A stretch of 64,000 nucleotides of DNA, taken from contig NC_003281.10 in the NCBI RefSeq assembly GCF_000002985.6, positions 1,922,001 to 1,986,000 of the forward strand, given 5' to 3'. The translations under genes and the position numbers were made by a program. Below, in pieces: positions 36,101 to 47,600 of this stretch. Below the pieces are notes generated by a model. That model was not told the origin of the DNA, did no database searches, and saw only the letters and a program-made list of their open reading frames with translations. The stretch is from Caenorhabditis elegans (lineage: Eukaryota > Nematoda > Chromadorea > Rhabditida > Rhabditidae). Position 1 is the first letter of the stretch, and each line of letters starts with the position of its first letter.

Positions 36101-39100
36101 CGCTACAGTGCCCCGGGAAATTCAAATTTAAAGCTAGAAAGCCAGGAAAACGGGTTTCAGAAGTGATAAATGGCGGAGAATTCGAATTTGATAGTTAGAA
36201 ATTGAGAAAAATTCCGAAAATATGGTAAAAATTGTAGTTTCTAAAATTATTGCTCAAAAAGTTGGTTTTTAAGCATTTTCATCACGAAAATCGAACTCAG
36301 AAGCCATTTTTACCCCTATTTTGCATATTTTCGCAAAATTTCAGAAAATTGTGCAATTTGTCGTGGGATGCTCGGTGTTTGCGTACTTTTGGCGCTACAG
36401 TACCCCCGGAAATGCAAATTTCAAGCTAGAAAGCTGGGAAAACGAGTTTCAGAGGTGAAAAATGGCGGGGAATTCAAAAATCGCGTTGAAAATTGTTAAA
36501 AACTAAGAAAAAAGTAGGAAATTCGTAAAATTCAACTCAATCCAACAGGTTTCCTAAGTTTTTGCCAAGAAATTCGATTTCCCCATCACTTTTCACCCCT
36601 GTAACCCAATTTTTAAGACTTTTACGTCAAAAATACGAAAATTGTGCAATTTGTCGTGGGATGCTCGGTGTTGCGTACTTTTGGCGCTACAGTACCCCAG
36701 GAAATTCAAATTTTGAGCTAGAAAGCCGGGAAAACTTGACTTAGGGGTAAAATTGTGTGGAGATTTCGAAAATCGAACTGAAATCGTGCGATTTTACTCG
36801 ACTTTTTCGAAAACATTCGAAAAAATGGATTTTCTCGATTCAAAATTTTAAACTCGAGCTCATTTTGCCCAAAAAATCCAGGAGAAACCGAAAATCTTAC
36901 TAAAAACCTACAAAAAAATCGGCTTTTTCTTCGGAAATTTAAGCTAAAAATGACTTTTGAGCCGAAATTAAAAATTTTCACATTTTTCGTGGTAAACCTA
37001 GTTTTTTATGATTTTTAACCAAAAAATTCGGATTCAGGAATACTTATTACCCCTATCCCGATAGTTTTCTCAAGTTTTCAGAAAACTGTGCATTTTGTCG
37101 TAAGCTTCGCGGTGTTTGCGTACTTTCGGAGCTACAGTAACCCGGAAAACTCGAATTTTGAGTTTGCGATCTAGAAACTAACGGAGAATTCGAATTTCTC
37201 AGTGAAAAACTTTAAAAATAGACTGATAATTCGAAAAAACGCGAAAAATCTCCTAAGTTTTTGGGGGAAAAATGAAAAAATCAGCCAATTTAAGGCTGAA
37301 AATGTGAATAAATACCCGTTTTTATGCGAACAAAACGAGTAGAAGTAGCACATGCGTCACAGGGGAAATATCGATTTTTAGAGAAAAAAGTGAAATTTTG
37401 AGCTCAAATTTGAAAATTTAGAATCAAAATCTGATATTATCACTTTAAAAAACTTAAATTTGAGAAACCGCAAAAGTTAGGCCATCAGTGATTTTTTTAC
37501 TGAAAACTGGAGGAAAATGTTACAAATTTCGGTTTCGGACTGGTTTTCAGCTGAAAAAATGGCAAAACTCGTGGGAAATCCAAATTTTCATATAAAATTG
37601 ATGGATAAAGCTGGGATTTTCCTGATTTTTGGCACAAATTCGGTATTTATTCAAATTTTCCGCCTAGAATACTAGAAATGCCCTAAAAATACCGTTTTTG
37701 AGCAGAAAAATTCGAAATTTTTTATTTTTCAACTGAAAAATCGTGCCAATTTCAGTCAATTTTTCGGGAATTTCTCTCGATTTTTTTCCACAAAATTCAC
37801 ACAGTATTCTCCACACACACACACACCTCAACGTCATAATACAGAAAGGTGTTGTCCATGTAATATCATATGTATCAGTCTCATGAAACCAATAACCAAT
37901 CAATAAATGTCCCAAAAAGACAATATGTGCCGCATAAATCGAGGCATCGGTTCCGGCCATGAAATTTGTGATGAAAAATGCTCCAAAAATGCTCAAAATC
38001 GGATGAATAACCGATGAGCCACAATTGAACATCCATAAGCTTAGGCCGACGATTACAAAGAATAAATGTTGATGTTGGGCCGGTTTATTGTAGAAAAATG
38101 TACGGTGAACTACTGCCAGAGGGTATCCTGCAAGAAAAAGCGATTAAAATCGGATTTTTTGAGGGAAAACTAGCAGAAAAATCGGATTTCTTCAGTTAAA
38201 ACTAGCTTAAAATTGAATTTTTTGAGTGAAAATTGGATAAAAATGTGGTGTTGTAAGGTAAAAGTAACTAAAAACCGATTTTTGAGTGAAAATTGGACTT
38301 TTTAAACGGAAAATTAATTTTTTTGAGTGGGAATTAGCTTAAAAATTGGAATTTTGAGTGAAAATTATTAGAAAAATTAATTTTTGAGTGAAAAATAGCT
38401 TAAAAATCGATTTTTAACAGAAATATTGATTTGTTTGAGTGAAAATTAGCTTAAAATTTGATTTTGAGTGAAAAATAGCTTAAAAATCGATTTTTAACAG
38501 AAATATTGATTTTTTTGAGTGAAAATTAGCTTAAAATTTGATTTTCAGTGAAAAATAGCTTTAAAAGTTAATTTTAAAGTGAAAGTTAGGCTAAAACTAG
38601 ACTTTTTGAACACAAATGAGTTTAAAAATTGGAGTTTTGAGTGAAAATAGGCTTACAATTGGATTTTTAATGGAAATTTTGATTTTTTAGGTGAAAATTG
38701 GGTAAAAATGTTGTGTTTTAAGGCAAAAGTAGCAAACATCGATTTTTTGAGAGAAAATTAGCTTGGAAATTGGTATTTTGAGTGAAAATTAGCTTAAAAA
38801 TCGATTTTTATACTGAAAATTAGTCAAACTTGGAATTTCGTAGTGAAAATTAGCTATGAAAATGGATTTTTAAGTGAAAATTCGGTCAAAATGTGGTGTT
38901 TTAAGGGAAAAGTAGCTAAAAACCGATTTTTTAAGGGAAAATCAGCTTAGAATTGGAGTTCTGAGAGAAAAATAGCTTCAACATGCTTTTTTGAGTGAAA
39001 ATGAGCCTAAAATTGGATTTTTTAACAGGAAATTAATTTAAAATTGGTTTTTTGAGTGAAAATTAGCTTCAAATCGGTTTTTTTAACCGAAATATTGATT

Positions 39101-39917
39101 TTTTTGAGTGAAAATTGGATTTATAAGAAGAAATTAGTAAAGAAATTGATTTTTTTTGAGTGGAAAATAGCTGAAAATTGGTTTTTAGATTGAAAATTAG
39201 GTTTAAAATTGGAATTTTGAGTGAAAATTAGCTAAAAATTAATTTTTTAATTGAAAATTGGATAAAAATGTGGTGTTGTAGGTAAAAGTAACTAAAAACC
39301 GATTTTTGAGTGAAAATTTGACTTTTTAAACGGAAAATTAATTTTTTTGAGTGGGAATTAACCTAAAAAATTGGAATTTTGAGTGAAAATTAGCTTAAAA
39401 ATTAATTTTTGAGTGAAAATTAGCTTAAAAATCGATTGATTTTTAACAGAAATATTGATTTTTGATTTTTTTTTTTGAGTGAAAATCAGCAGAAAATCCA
39501 ATTTTTGAATGAAAATTAGCTAAAAATTGGGTTTTTAATAGAAATATTGATTTTATATTGAAGATTAGCCACAAATTGAGTTTTTAGGTGAAAAATAGCT
39601 TAAAATTGGATTTTTCACAAAAATACTGATATTTATACTCAAAACTAGCTAGAAATTGGATTTTTAAGTCAAAATAAGCTGAAAATCGACTTTTTGAACG
39701 AAAATAATTGATTTTTTCACTGAAAACCCGATTTTCAACAACAATTTTCGCCAACAAAACATGCAAAAATCCGGTTTTCATAGGATTTTTCCCCCGAGAA
39801 ATCTCAATTTTTCATCCATTTTCGGTGAAAATCCGTACCGGCAAGCACAGAGATAAGTAACCGAAGAGCATCTTCACTGGCGCTGGTCACTTCCGATAGT
39901 GCTCCGACTACGCCCAT
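30135..39917 (-). CDS. mboa-6: MBOAT-family lysophospholipid acyltransferase (LPCAT3/MBOAT5-like)
   Basis: Eight phase-consistent minus-strand exons: 39839-39917 (ATG), 37827-38127, 35727-35859, 35585-35679, 34042-34299, 32635-32739, 31536-31842 and 30135-30278 (TAA). They give 473 residues with many hydrophobic segments. MBOAT catalytic features are present: SFNCGTN with Asn315, and LAIWHGYHLGY with His351. The 36-residue spacing equals the Asn-His pair of LPCAT3 as I recall it. MTLRFIGLVMDVYDG matches the LPCAT TLR..GL..D..DG block. The C-terminus ends in a basic/acidic tail with KKEL. Expected role: ER membrane remodelling of phospholipids with polyunsaturated acyl-CoA. A splice acceptor 27 nt before the ATG suggests trans-splicing or a 5' UTR intron. 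The large introns hold satellites, a long inverted repeat and dispersed repeats. The 3' end faces the DNL gene, 123 bp away. Confidence 0.92.
30510..31383. repeat. Long inverted repeat in the last mboa-6 intron
   Basis: Left arm about 30510-30875, starting TCAAAATCTGTAGTTTTTGG. The right arm, about 31066-31383, ends in the complement CCAAAAACTACAGATTTTGA. Inner matches include GCTTTCAGCAGTTAAAAAA against TTTTTAACTGCTGAAAGC, and blocks around GACCTAAATCTGACAATTTC against GAAATTGTCAGATTTAGGTC. Arms of over 300 bp with a ~190 bp spacer would form a long intronic hairpin. Confidence 0.9.
33458..33885. repeat. ATCGATTTTT satellite in an mboa-6 intron
   Basis: About 20-bp degenerate units of GAAATTATCGATTTTTTCGG type, immediately preceded by a dispersed-repeat core (AAGGTGTTTGCGTACTTTTA). 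The same composite recurs at 43192-43985. Confidence 0.85.
36000..36760 (+). repeat. Three dispersed-repeat cores spaced ~290 bp in an mboa-6 intron
   Basis: Cores near 36080, 36373 and 36668 are in the same orientation. Each is preceded by TGTGCAATTTGTCGTGGGAT. The third core has a one-base loss (GGTGTTGCGTAC). Confidence 0.8.
37270..37380. mobile_element. Partial palindromic element, copy 4, in an mboa-6 intron
   Basis: Contains CCAATTTAAGGCTGAAAATG, TGAATAAATA, and the outer end GCGTCACAGGGGAAATATCG. It is a half copy of the family seen at 11.6, 25.1 and 26.4 kb. Confidence 0.65.
38160..39725. repeat. ~1.5 kb degenerate tandem repeat in the first mboa-6 intron
   Basis: Units of roughly 30-40 bp of the type GAGTGAAAATTAGCTTAAAA followed by ATTGATTTTT, with many internal duplications: TTGAGTGAAAAATAGCTTAA and the block ATGTGGTGTTGTAAGGTAAA recur. 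The array fills most of the 1.7 kb intron between exons 1 and 2. Confidence 0.85.
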
Positions 39918-40984
39918 TGTTTGAGGCTTAAACTCGGGAGTTTTCCTGAAAAAATGGGGATTTTTGACGAGAAAAATCGATTTTTTCGAGAGATAATGAC
40001 GAGAATATAGGGGTTTTAGATGAAAAAATGCTGGAAAACTAGGAAAATCTGCGGAGAATCGATGAAAACACGGCGAAATATCATCTTGCGCGTCAGGTTA
40101 GGTGTTTTCGCGGGAATCATTGATTTTCAGGTGGTTTTGAGTCAAAATTTACAATTTTTAAATCAAAAATTCATTTTAAATCCTAAAATCTACCCTAAAA
40201 ATGCCTAAAAATCGAAAAAATTGAGAAATCTGCAGATTAAAACTCAAAAAATGAGTGCCCCGTCAGTTTGCGCGTCAAATATGGTGCGCTCGGTGTTTGC
40301 GGACAAATGCGGACTTAGGCGGTTTTTTGTCGAAAAAATTCTGAAAATCAAGACATGTGATGCAATTTTGGGATTTTTCAGGTGAAAATTGAGGAAAAGC
40401 ATAAAATTCTGCACAAAATGAGTCCAAAACGAAAAAATTTTGGTCGGAAAATGACTGAAAATTCAAATTTTGCAGAACTTTGTGTTTAAATATGTAATAA
40501 AAAACGTTGGAAAAATCGAAATTTCAACGTTTTTCATTCAAATTAATTTTAAAGCGAGAATAAAAAGGATCTAAAAATCCAAATCTATGTGTGTGTACTT
40601 TCACCGTCTCCCCCGCCGGTAAACTGTACTGTTCGAACCCGAAAGATAGCGGCCGTCGCCGCCGCCGGCGGGGGAAAAAGATATGGCCTGACATTCATTT
40701 GAGAACTTTGACCTATTTTTTGCCGGTTCGCGCCTGACTAGTTGCCAGTATTGGTTTAGTGATATATTTTTTCATTGCGAAAAAAAAGTGGCCTAGTTTT
40801 TTTTTTCAAGCTGAATTTCTCGGTCACGGCTGCTTTGAAAAAAAGAAACAAATGATAAGGGAAATGTAGCCTTTATTGTACTTTTTTGCAGAAAGAGATA
40901 TCTCAATAAATCATTAGGGCAGGAATTTTGGAATTTTTCGGCCGCAAAAATTTTCTTTATTTCGAAATAATTATAAAATTATAT

Positions 40985-41022
40985 ATCAGGCATAGGCTTA
41001 GGCTTAGGCTCAGGCTTAGAGC
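40985..41022 (+). repeat. Short interstitial TTAGGC (telomere-type) patch
   Basis: CAGGCATAGGCTTAGGCTTA followed by GGCTCAGGCTTA. A degenerate run of the nematode telomere hexamer TTAGGC. Confidence 0.8.
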
Positions 41023-41139
41023 CTTCAAAAATTTTCTTTCAAAACTGTTTAAAAAAAGTTTTATATAAATTTTAGATTAAAAAAGTTTGAATATCCTGTT
41101 GAAATAAGCCAGTTTTTTGCATTTGTCAAAAAAAAAATG

Positions 41140-41520
41140 CCGCACAACCCTGAAGTTAGGTAGGCCTTCTATAGGTGTCAGGCGCGGTTTCTGGGACGCT
41201 TGCCTCCAACCTGTGAAACGCCTAGGCGTAGGAAAGGCGGTTCTTTCAAAGAGTGGCCGACACTTTTCGGGTTCCGCGCCTGGCTCGCCTTACGGCGTCA
41301 CTCAAGCCGCAAGTATCCGAAAGTATTATGCGGCACGGAACCCCGAAAGTGTCGACCGCTTCCAGATAACCAACCTTTCGCACAACGCTGTACACACACA
41401 AAGCTACTCATTTCACCACAAGCTGCGGAACCCCGAAAGCGTAGGCCGCTTCCAAACAACTACCTTTCGCATTTCATTTCACACACAGCGGCGCCGGCGT
41501 TCGCGCCTCACTCAGAAATA
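41140..41520. repeat. GC-rich repeat cluster with direct and inverted copies
   Basis: GGAACCCCGAAAGTGTCGAC-CGCTTCCA near 41337 and GGAACCCCGAAAGCGTAGGC-CGCTTCCA near 41429 are direct copies, each followed by AACCTTTCGCA-like or ACTACCTTTCGCA sequence. An inverted copy (GTGGCCGACACTTTTCGGGT TCCGC) lies near 41253. GC-rich compared with its surroundings; a transposon remnant is likely. Confidence 0.6.
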
Positions 41521-41658
41521 ATGAAAAATCAGTTAGGCGAGCAAAAGGTAAAAAAAGGTCACAAATCATCTTTATTCTATCATCTATGCTATCAATCATC
41601 ATTTCGATGATGATATTCTATAAAAATCAATACATAATACAGAAACACACACAAGTAA

Positions 41659-44600
41659 TTAAACGCGTTGCACAACATTATCCTCCTCCTTGTCAGACTT
41701 CTCATCTTTGAGCGAGTGTAAGGAAGATGCGAGTGTCATGAAGCTTCTTTCCTTCGTAGGCACCACAATTTCAGGCAGTTTATCTCCTCCAGTCTTTTTC
41801 TGCAAGCCATCTAGGATTGTTTCATGCACGCGTGGCGAGTAGACCGAGAAGAAAATTGCAATGCTTTTGCACATTTCCGTTTGTTCCTTCGAGAATTGGT
41901 CTTTGAATTGCTGCAAAAATTGACATTCCGTTTCTTAGGCTAAATTTCTCAAATTTGAACTTACAATTGCAAGCAATCTGACAATCACTGCATCGATATA
42001 CGAAAGTTCACCAGGTGTAGAAATCGCAAGTGCACGATGCTCACGAATGTAATCAATCACATCAGTAAGTACAAATGCTCCAGAGGTCTCCGCAATCTTT
42101 TGATAGCCAATAATCGAAGCTGAAAATCAATATGGTTAGGCTTAAGGTTCGGCAAAGGCTTAGGCTTTATCTTAGGCGTAGGCTTCGGCTTGGCGTCAGT
42201 GGCGATCGTCAGCTCGCTACTGACGCTATTTAGGCTTAGGATTTTCCGGTTTTTTATTTTTGAGGGGGTTCCTGTTTGCCGATTCAGGCTTAGGCGTAGG
42301 CTTAGGCTTAGGCTTAGGCTTAGGCATAGGCTTAGGCTTAGGCTTAGGCTTAGGCTTAGGCATAGGCTTAGGCTTAGGCTTAGGCGTAAGCTTTGGCTTA
42401 GGTTTAGACCAACACTTAGGCCTGGTCTTAGACGTAGGCTTTGGCTTAGGCTTAGGTTTAGGCGTAGGCTTTGGCTTAGGTTTAGACCAACACTTAGGCC
42501 TGGTCTTAGACGTAGGCTCTGGCTTAGGCTTAGGTTTAGGCGTAGGCTTTGACTTAGGCTTAGTCTTAGGCTTAGGAATAGGTTTAGGCTTAGGCTTAGG
42601 CTTTGGCTTTGGTTTAGACCAACACATAGGCCAAGTCTTAGGCCTAGTCTTAGTTTTACGCTTAGACAAAGACGCAGGCTTAGGCGTAGGCCTAGGCTTA
42701 AGCTTAGGCTTAGGCTCAGGCATAGGCTTAGGCTTAGGCTTAGGCGTAGGCTTTGGCTTAGGTTTAGACCAACACTTAGGCCTGGTCTTAGATGTAGGCT
42801 TTGGCTTAGGCTTGGGTTTAGGAATAGGTTTAGGCTTAGGCTTAGGCTTTGGCTTTGGTTTAGACCAACACATAGGCCAAGTCTTAGGCCTAGTCTTAGT
42901 CTTACGCTTAGACTTAGACGCAGGCTTAGGCATTTGTTAAGGCATAGGCTTTGACTTAGGCCTAGGCGTAGGCTTATAGGTTTTTAAGCTGCTTCCCGAT
43001 TTACCTGGAATTGTGGCAGATCTCGAAATTCCGTCATGGTCGTGAATGACAATCGGGGCACCTTTGCATTTATTCAAGTATTGAATCAATGAAATAATGG
43101 AAATCGTTGTCTTCTGAGTATTCAGATAGGTCCAGGACGACATCAAATTATGAGTTACTGTCAATTGCACACCGTCGCTGAAAATGATCTACCAAGGTGT
43201 TTGCGTACTTTTAAAATGAATGAAAAATCGACAATTTTTTTTTGAGAAATTCTTCAAAAAATCAATTTATCGATTTTTTTCGGGAAATTATCGATTTTTT
43301 TCGTGAAATTATCGATTTTTTTCGAGAAATTTATTGATTTTTTCCGGATGTTATCGACTTTTCCCGGAAATTATCGACTTTTCCGGAAATTATCGATTTT
43401 TCCGGAAATTTTAGATTTTTCCGGAAATTAACAAATATTTCCAGAAATTATTGGTTTTTTTCTCGGGAAATTTATTGATTTTTTCCGGAAATTATTGATT
43501 TTTCCGGAAATTAGCGATTTTTTCCGGAAATTATCGATTTTTTTCGGGAAATTATCGATTTTTTTCGTGAAATTATCGATTTTTTTCGAGAAATTTATTG
43601 ATTTTTTCCGGAAATTATTGATTTTTCCGGAAATTATCGACTTTTTCGGTAAATTATCGATTTATCCGGAAATTATCGATTTTTCCGGAAAGTAACAAAT
43701 ATTTCCAGAAATTATTGGTTTTTTTCTCGGGAAATTTATTGATTTTTTCCGGAGATTATCGACTTTTCCCGGAAATTATCGACTTTTTCGGTAAATTATC
43801 GATTTTTCCGGAAATTATCGATTTTTCCGGAAAGTAACAAATATTTCCAGAAATTATTGGTTTTTTTCTCGGGAAATTTATTGATTTTTTCCGGAAATTA
43901 TTGATTTTTCCGGAAATTAGCGATTTTTTCCGGAAATTATCGATTTTTCCGGAAATTATTGTTTTTTTTTCGGGAAATCGATTTTTTCAAACTCTCTGAA
44001 ATTCTCAACTTACCCAAAAGTGATGCACAAAGTGCGGCGTTCAATTCCATCAACTTTAACCATATTGGTACACTTGACAGTAATCCCTTTAAACGTGAGC
44101 TCCGTATCCACTTTCATCGGGTAATATTTGGAGCAATTCTCAAAGAACAGACCCGTCTCGCGGTTTCTCTCCAAAAAGTCACACGTCATCACAACCTGCT
44201 CCACCTTCTCCTGTCGGATCATCCACCAAAACTTCTCGATTGTTGAGTTGCGCCGCGGAGTCATTTCCGTGTACTTCTCTTTTTCCTTGGCTGGCTTTGG
44301 CTCCAAAATCTCGCACTGTGGAGATTGCATCAGGATGAATCGCATTCCATCGGGGCATGTCACGTAGTTCGCGTGGAGGAAGTTGTCGTTGAACTGTTTT
44401 TTATATCCCTTGAGAATGACTCGAGTTTTCTCGATGAGTGGATTTGCAACTCTGAAAAAAAATCTTAGCTAAAAAACGACATATCACAAAAACCACACGA
44501 ATTTCCACAAATTTGTTAGCCGTAAAAGATAGCCCTTAAAATTTCCTATATTTTGTTAGTTGTAATCTTTTTGATATCTCTTCTCCTCGCGGAGATACGG

Positions 44601-47600
44601 GCGTTTAAAGTTTTCAGAGTTTTCAACGCGAAAGAGTGTGGGAGGAGGGGAGACGCAGTTTGCGCGCGCGCCGTCTGCGTCTCTCCCCCTCCCACACTCT
44701 TTCGCGCTGAAAACTCTGAAAACTTTGAACGCCCGTATCTCAGCGGTGAGAAGCGGTGTCAAAAAATTTTCAACTGACGAAATATAGAGAATTTTAAGGG
44801 CTATATTTCTGTCTGGCAATTCACCTCAGATCCATCTCGTGCTTCTTCACAAGATCCGAAACCTCTGGCGACTGCATATTAGCGACTTTGTTCTCATACG
44901 ACGTTTTGAAAAATTTCATAAAATCGAAAGTGCTTTCGTTTCGCCTGAAATCGGAGTATCTACGATCCCGATCACAAATGTATTTTACAGCATCCGGCAA
45001 TATTGCAATTATAGTCTTTGTTGGTGCGGGATCTAAAACTAAATCTAAAATTGAAAGGCTATCTGGCTATCTGTTGCAGTTGTCTGACTTAGAGATTTAC
45101 CAGATTTAACTTGCTTCTTGCTCCACCATCTTAGACCAAAGAATATGCCCAGACCAGCAATAGCCAGAAGGATGATAACACCAATAGCAATGTATGGCCA
45201 CAGGGAGATTCTGAAAATTTGAAAAAAAATTAGACAATATTTGAGAAAAGACTACTAAAACTCACGATTCCGGGGCATTTTGACTTGAGGGTTTGGCGGC
45301 TCCTTGTCGTGGCGCTGCTCCTCCTGGAGAAGGTGCTGGAGGCTTTGGAGGTGGAGGCTTAGCCAGGATTTTCCCATATTCAGTGAATGAATCCACCAGT
45401 GCTTGCAGAGACTTGGCAGAAGCATCGAAAGCAGCGGAGTATATGGTAGGATCATAGATTTGGAGGGGTCGAAGAAGTGCTAGGAGCTTGTCGAGTTGGG
45501 CTCCGGTTAATCCAGTTGCTGCTCTTTTTCTTCTTGATGGTAGACGACTCTTCAAAGTTTCCACGGAACTGATGATGGCAGACAAGTTTGTTTTAAGACC
45601 GTTGACACTTTTAGCAGCTTGAAAGATTCCAGAATAGTCCGACAACTTGGTGGAATTGACTGGCTTCACAGAATTAATAAAGGTTCCAACTTCTCCCTTG
45701 ATCCTCTTCCACTCATTCTCCAATCCAGCCAGTGCTTCCAACTTCTTGACATCTGCAGGATTCATCTTCTTCATCACCTTAATTGCAGCACTCAGATCCT
45801 TCAGAGGTTTCCAATCAACTTTCTGGCTAGCCATCTCCTCCATACTCGTAATTCCACGTGTCACCATCCCGATAACCTGTGAATCCTTAGCAATGTTGGT
45901 AAAAACTGACAAAGCTTCAGTTTCTTTGTCCTTCGAGCTCTTGATTCCATTGATGTAGGCAGTGAGATTTCCTAGCTTCTCCTTGATAGACGGCAAACTA
46001 GATATAAGAATTGGCAGCCCAACTTTGTTTGGAGTCTTCCCTCTATAGTCTTTGATGAAGTTAATCACTGGCTCGATTTTTTTGATTTTATTCAAAAATT
46101 CCAAATCCTTTTTGAATTTTTTGAACTTCTCAACGAATGCTTTAAGATGTTTAAAATTGTTTACGACGGTTGTCACATCCTTCAATATAGTTCCTTTGCT
46201 CAGAGTCGTCATTGAGCCTTTCTCTTTGAAGATCAGCTTATAGGTTTCATTGATTTTTTGAACACTTTCAAGAAACTTAGCATCCGTTACGTTGACTATC
46301 TGCGACATATTGTCCAATGTATGTTGGTTCATAGAATCATGTAAAGCTTTCGAAAGTCCAACTAATTTGTCTGCCGCCAGAAGCTTTAATGACAACTCCT
46401 CCGTGCTTTTAGTAAATTTATCCAAATTGTCGAAAGTTGGAACGTTACCAGAAGGGACGGGTAACTTGATATCAGTCACTGCTCCGACGAATGGTTTGAC
46501 GGTATCAGCAAAATCCACAAACTTCATAATTTTTGGATGAATTTCTGACAATTCTTTAAGAATTGTAGCCTCGCCTGATTGAACTGACTGATCAATGCCC
46601 GCTGCCTTGGTCACCAATATTTTCACTTGGTTCAGAGCCTTTCCCAAGTTGGAAGCTTGTCCAGCAACTGTTTGATTCACCCAAGCAGTTCCCAAATCAG
46701 TGAAGACCATTGAAATATCTGAAATTCCCTTTGGGAATCCCGCGAGGTATTTGGAATCAATGATAGGAAGTTGACGAGCTTCGAAGAAATGATGAAGAGT
46801 TTCGATAACATGTTGATTGGTTTTCAAATCTTCTGCTAAAGAACTCAAACTATCAATATTCTTATGAACAGTTTCTAGATTAGCTTTTTCAACTTTTTCG
46901 TTCTTAAACTCTTTGAGAAAACCACGAGCCTTGGTCATCATCGGAGAATCATTATACTTGTCTCTGAGAAGTTTGAAATTGGATAACGACTTGAATGGCG
47001 TTGGATCAAATCTTTTGCACAGGGCGATTGCTGATATAACCCGTTGAAGATTGTCTAGATCTGATGTTGTATTGAAATCGTTCATTTCTGACAGGAAATA
47101 ATTCAAATCTTTTTTGAAACCTGTCTCCAGCTTGGCCCATGGAACGTTCCTCCCCTTCAAATCCTTCAGCTCTTTCATATACGGGTCGTCCTTAGGAACG
47201 ATAGCAGATGGATCAATATTTGACAGCTCCTCCTGTTTTGATACAAACTCGATCAGCTGTTTCTCAACTTGACCAACTTTCCCATCTAATTTGAGCCCAT
47301 TAATCCCCTCAACAATCTTAGATAACTTATCAGTATTGATTGCAGATATCTGAGTGGGAGTGATAGTTCCAAAATGAAGTAATTCAGGAATAAGATCATC
47401 CGATTTGATAGATCCATTGGATAATCCATGTTGTAGATATATTCCATTTGTAACTCGAGATATCATTTGCATTTGAATAAGTGAGGATTTGAACTCTTCT
47501 GAAATATATTCAGTTTCATTGATATTATGAGAGTAAAACTCACTATTAGTAGCTCGTGGATTGCGGCGAGAGAAGTATTCGTTATCCTTTCCAATATCAT

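Larger units (their letters stand above)
39918..41658. other. Spacer between mboa-6 and WSN-PTP gene A
   Basis: 5' flank of mboa-6, with a GC-rich island at about 40605-40680 (CGCCGCCGCCGGCGGGGG) that may be its promoter. A short TTAGGC-type patch lies at 40985-41022 and a GC-rich repeat cluster at 41140-41515. TTTATT at 41571-41576 is an AATAAA poly(A) signal on the minus strand for gene A. I see no gene. Confidence 0.55.

Noticed and set aside
38160..39725. Long non-coding RNA gene in mboa-6 intron 1
   Set aside because: I saw only degenerate tandem units, with no promoter or processing signal.
41117..41610. Two overlapping + strand ORFs of about 135 codons
   Set aside because: They lie in the GC-rich repeat cluster. 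They have no splice context, and the peptide simply mirrors the repeated DNA units.
42226..42940. Overlapping 235- and 226-codon frames of KPKPKP (-) and GLGLGL (+) repeats
   Set aside because: Both are the degenerate TTAGGC array inside a gene A intron; the 6-bp period keeps every frame open.
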